NCBI RefSeq assembly: GCF_901709675.1
Contig: NC_051095.1
Location: 2,584,295-2,648,294 of the forward strand
DNA: 64,000 nt
Direction of reading: 5' to 3'
Source of the DNA: Syngnathus acus
Lineage: Eukaryota; Chordata; Actinopteri; Syngnathiformes; Syngnathidae
In this document: positions 60,901-64,000 of the stretch, one piece after another
Layout: every line of letters begins with the position of its first letter
How positions within the stretch are numbered: position 1 is the first letter of the stretch
Program-made: the position numbers and the translations under genes
Notes under the pieces: generated by a model
What the model saw: the letters and a program-made list of their open reading frames with translations, nothing else
Told to the model about the DNA's origin: nothing
Database searches by the model: none

Positions 60901-63900
60901 TAATGTGATACTCTGGGGATGACCAACGGTTTTTGGCAAGGGGGGGGCTTCCTGTTTGAAATTCCCATCCCCAGATTCCTTCTGAGGACCTTTTGAGAAG
61001 ATCTGGAATCTGATTTGATTGTCGGTCCCATTCCTCGTAGCCAGCGGCATCTTCAACGTACTTCCGATGGCGTGCAGTGTTTTCAACAAAACAGAGATGA
61101 CTTGCAAAACACGTAAAAGTCCATTCGTCGGGACGTTAGGGTCAAGGTAAACGTGACCTCCAGGCGCGATTAGGTCGGCGAGGCAGAAAATAAATAAAGC
61201 ATGCGCACGGCATTTTTTTAATGACCGCCGATGACGGGAGCGCTGGCTTGTTATTAGTTGCGCAACTATCGACAAGCAGTGGGTTGGTGTGAGAAGTGTG
61301 GAATTTGGATTTGGGTGACCCCGATGTTACCGTCAAGGGAGAAGGATAGATTGAGACAAATACGCGCCACCCTCCAACCCGCCTCCCTCCCCTCGTCCCT
61401 GGTGAGGAGCCGAAAGTGGGAGAGCGCCGAAATGAAGTGACATCATCAGTGTCAACCGCATTCCTGCAAGGGGGGGGGGAGAACTTTTGAGGTTACAGCA
61501 CCTCCACCCAATCCCCTGTTCTCGTCTTCAACACGCACTCCCGTCCTTTCTCGAACCCTCCACTCCACCAAGCTCATTTCTCATCTTGCGTTCGCAGTTT
61601 TAATTCATGTGCTTCGTCTCTGGACGAGCCAGATCCCCCCTCCCCATCTCATAACCCCCCCCTAGCCTCCCCGCCCCTCCCCTCTCGTCTTTCCCCTCTC
61701 CACCGACCAAAGGAATGCAAGAAACACATCTGGAAGCCATTAGAGAGCCAAAGAGAGGAAGGGGTAGATGGAAAGAGAAGTGGGGGCGTAAGGAGAAAGA
61801 AAGAAGCCCGAGTGGAAAAAAAACAAAACGGGAATGTTACAAGTCACTCGTGCAAATCGGGACGGGGCCCATCCTGGCGATTACGGCGCAAAGCCGCCTT
61901 TGAAGAAGCAATGGCAACATGTTCGATGTGAATGAGCAGGGCAGTGGAGCTCGAGTAATGGTTCCTTTCTCTTTACAGCCCCCGCCGGCACCCCAACACA
62001 CAGAACTCTCCACCCCCTCTCGATGGAGGAGCCCTCCAGAAAACCTCAACCACCTCCGTCTAATCGCTCTCAATCAGGCTTCAACCACCTGCCCGTCAAC
62101 AATCCGCCTTTTTTCCAAAACGGGGTCCTCACTGTAGAATGTCACCGTGGACCGGGTGGTGGTGGGGGGGGTTCAGTCAGATGTGGTTAAGTGCGCCTCT
62201 CTTGCTTGAGGGACTCTGCATAAAGAAACCTTTTTAAGGGGCTGTGTTGTTTTTCTTTGCCTCTTTCTTTTTATAACTCCGATCGCCTCCAGCCTGTCAA
62301 ACACCCCCCATCGCATTATTGGGGCTTTAAAAGCCGAGGATCTCGGAGCTGTTGGTTTTGCGTTGACCACACATTTGATCATCGCTAATCCAAGAGACGC
62401 GTCGGTGGGGTTTTCTGCTGAATTGTCGCAAATGGGATTTACCTTGACGGAAAATTGTCGTCCGAAGAAAAAAGGCTTTGGACCAACAGGTCGATTCAGA
62501 CGTAAGCGGGCTCCAAATTCTCTTTGGCCTATGTCACATTTCTGTCTCCACTCTTCAGTAATCTACTCTCCACAACGTCTGAGCTGACTTGTTTCTTTCT
62601 CAGCTCCAAAAAAACGACACAGACCAGAATCTTGGGTCACCGCAAGCGGCTCTATGAAGTGAACCACGAGCGTCCAGCAAGTTCCTCGGGCCCATTCAGG
62701 AGCTACTGTCACCAACTGATGTGACCAGCAAGAAAACACAGCAAAACCATGCTGCTCTGTCCTCAGCTTCCCGTTCCTCTGATCACCTTGGTTGTCCAGT
62801 TTTCTGGAAGCCCCTCCTGCCCACCAAAAGTCTTTACTCAGCTTTCACCACATTATTCTCTGCCTATGTCTTCTTAATAAGCATCCTTGCTAAACTATAA
62901 TCACAAAGTGATGAGGCTAACAATAAGCATACCTGCGCTTCTGAACCTTTGTCAGCATTCGAGTGCAGTGCCGCAGGTCAAAGCTCTGCCTCGTCCTTAA
63001 AAGTGTTCTACAGAAGCGTCTTTGCCCCGATTGATTATGCAGTAACGCATTAAGGGGCTCCTCACCTTGTATGTCGTTTCAAGGCCGGCGACGCTGAATC
63101 AATCACTCCTCGACAATCGCATCCTTACAACTTCCAAATTATGAGCCGCTCCGTTGATAACCATGCGATTGTTAATAAGCCTTTTGCTGCCATGTTTAAA
63201 TTGCACACTGTGAAATATTTTTTCTTTCAAGGCAGAAAGACATCCCTGCACGGCGTCGTCCCCGCAACATTGGGCTATCGCGGGAGGGCAAACGTGTGTG
63301 TTTGGAGGGTGATAATGGATGACACGCTTGCGGACAATGCGTGCGTGTGTGGGTGTGTGTTTGTCATGTGGACATAAGGGTGGAAAAACATGTGACGTGA
63401 ACAAAGAGGCGCGTGTGTGGCACTGATGAAAAGGATTGTGTCCAAATGTGGATTCAACAGCATGGATGGGTGCTGCACCTAACCCACCCTCCACAATTCA
63501 GGTGGCAGACACAGTGACATCATCCCTTAACAGAACACGCCCCCCCCCCCCCCCCTCCTAGACCTATGACGATAGACAATGGCACGCACATTGGTACCTT
63601 CATCAAACAGGTTGCATTTACATGCTCCTCATCTTCACAGCCTTTGTCTCCTAGCAACTGTGACTATTTAATACCTGCTACCACTACAGGTAAAAAAGAA
63701 AAGGAGGAGGAAAAAGTAAGGGGGGGGGGGGGCAAGCGGCTGTTTCGTACCCGGTGGTTGTTGCCGCTGCCGCGTTTTATGATGCACGCAGGTAAGGAGG
63801 ACACGGGGAAGGAGAGGAGAGGCGAGAGCAGTGACAAGACAAGCACGGCTGATCAATCACACTCATTCCCGTCACGTTCACGGTTCAGTGCCGGCGTCCG

Positions 63901-64000
63901 AGCGGGGAGGTTGCATCACTCACACATCTGCAAAGGTCATTCATGCAACGTTAGGGCATCGGCATGCATGGCTTGAAAAACAAAAAAAAGGAATGGAAAA
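54989..64000. other. kirrel1: No coding sequence; probable large first intron of kirrel1
   Basis: The kirrel1 exon at 54839-54988 begins after an AG acceptor in phase 1, and no signal-peptide exon was found here, so the intron probably continues past the window end. Open frames in this stretch are low-complexity or family-less. It contains A, C and G homopolymers, an AT-rich triplet run (58560-58620), and AT-rich islands with homeodomain-like TAAT motifs, for example GATGCTAATTAACAGCAC near 56314. These could be regulatory, but that is a guess. Confidence 0.55.

Noticed and set aside
62524-62724. Frame with a DNA-binding-like KTTQTRILGHRKRLYEVN segment
   Set aside because: Superficial resemblance only; no flanking domain, splice sites or start support it.

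Overview
This is a stretch of a compact vertebrate nuclear genome, almost certainly a teleost fish. Every gene is split by short GT-AG introns, one intron uses GC-AG, the SINE and MITE families look fish-like, and all proteins are vertebrate families. I cannot name the species. I joined exons by hand, checking each splice phase; every complete gene model closes in one frame.

Layout. 1-2246: repeat-rich flank. 2247-18234 (+): a 56-exon gene for a predicted secreted protein of about 2,154 residues. It has twelve C-type lectin-like domains (CTLDs) plus a SUEL/rhamnose-binding-type lectin domain, a discoidin (F5/8C) domain and an LCCL domain. It was built by internal tandem duplication of exon blocks, and I know no named gene with this architecture. 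20573-24727 (+): alpk1, the ADP-heptose-sensing alpha-kinase. 26532-27577 (+): an ependymin-family secreted protein. 27823-29254 (-): cskmt, the mitochondrial citrate synthase lysine methyltransferase, whose short targeting exon I located. 30172-32044 (-): otub1. 32883-38840 (-): nectin4-like adhesion receptor. 40268-41641 (-): fcer1g, the ITAM adaptor. 41962-45640 (-): ndufs2, a complex I subunit. 47633-54988 (-): kirrel1 without its signal-peptide exon. 54989-64000: no coding sequence seen, probably the first intron of kirrel1.

How the parts relate. The nectin4, fcer1g, ndufs2 and kirrel1 set corresponds to a human chromosome 1q23 neighbourhood (fcer1g and ndufs2 are immediate neighbours there), while otub1 and cskmt correspond to human 11q12-13. 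Several genes are immune or surface-recognition genes (the lectin, alpk1, fcer1g, nectin4), but they are not an operon and no joint function is shown. Spacing is very tight: the epd-like and cskmt poly(A) signals face each other within about 80 bases, and the likely nectin4 poly(A) signal lies about 45 bases upstream of the otub1 start codon.

The strongest candidate for something undescribed is the giant modular lectin at 2247-18234: its domain combination, its recent block duplications, the apparent loss of classical sugar-binding motifs, and an exon whose splice acceptor lies in a retroelement-like tail.
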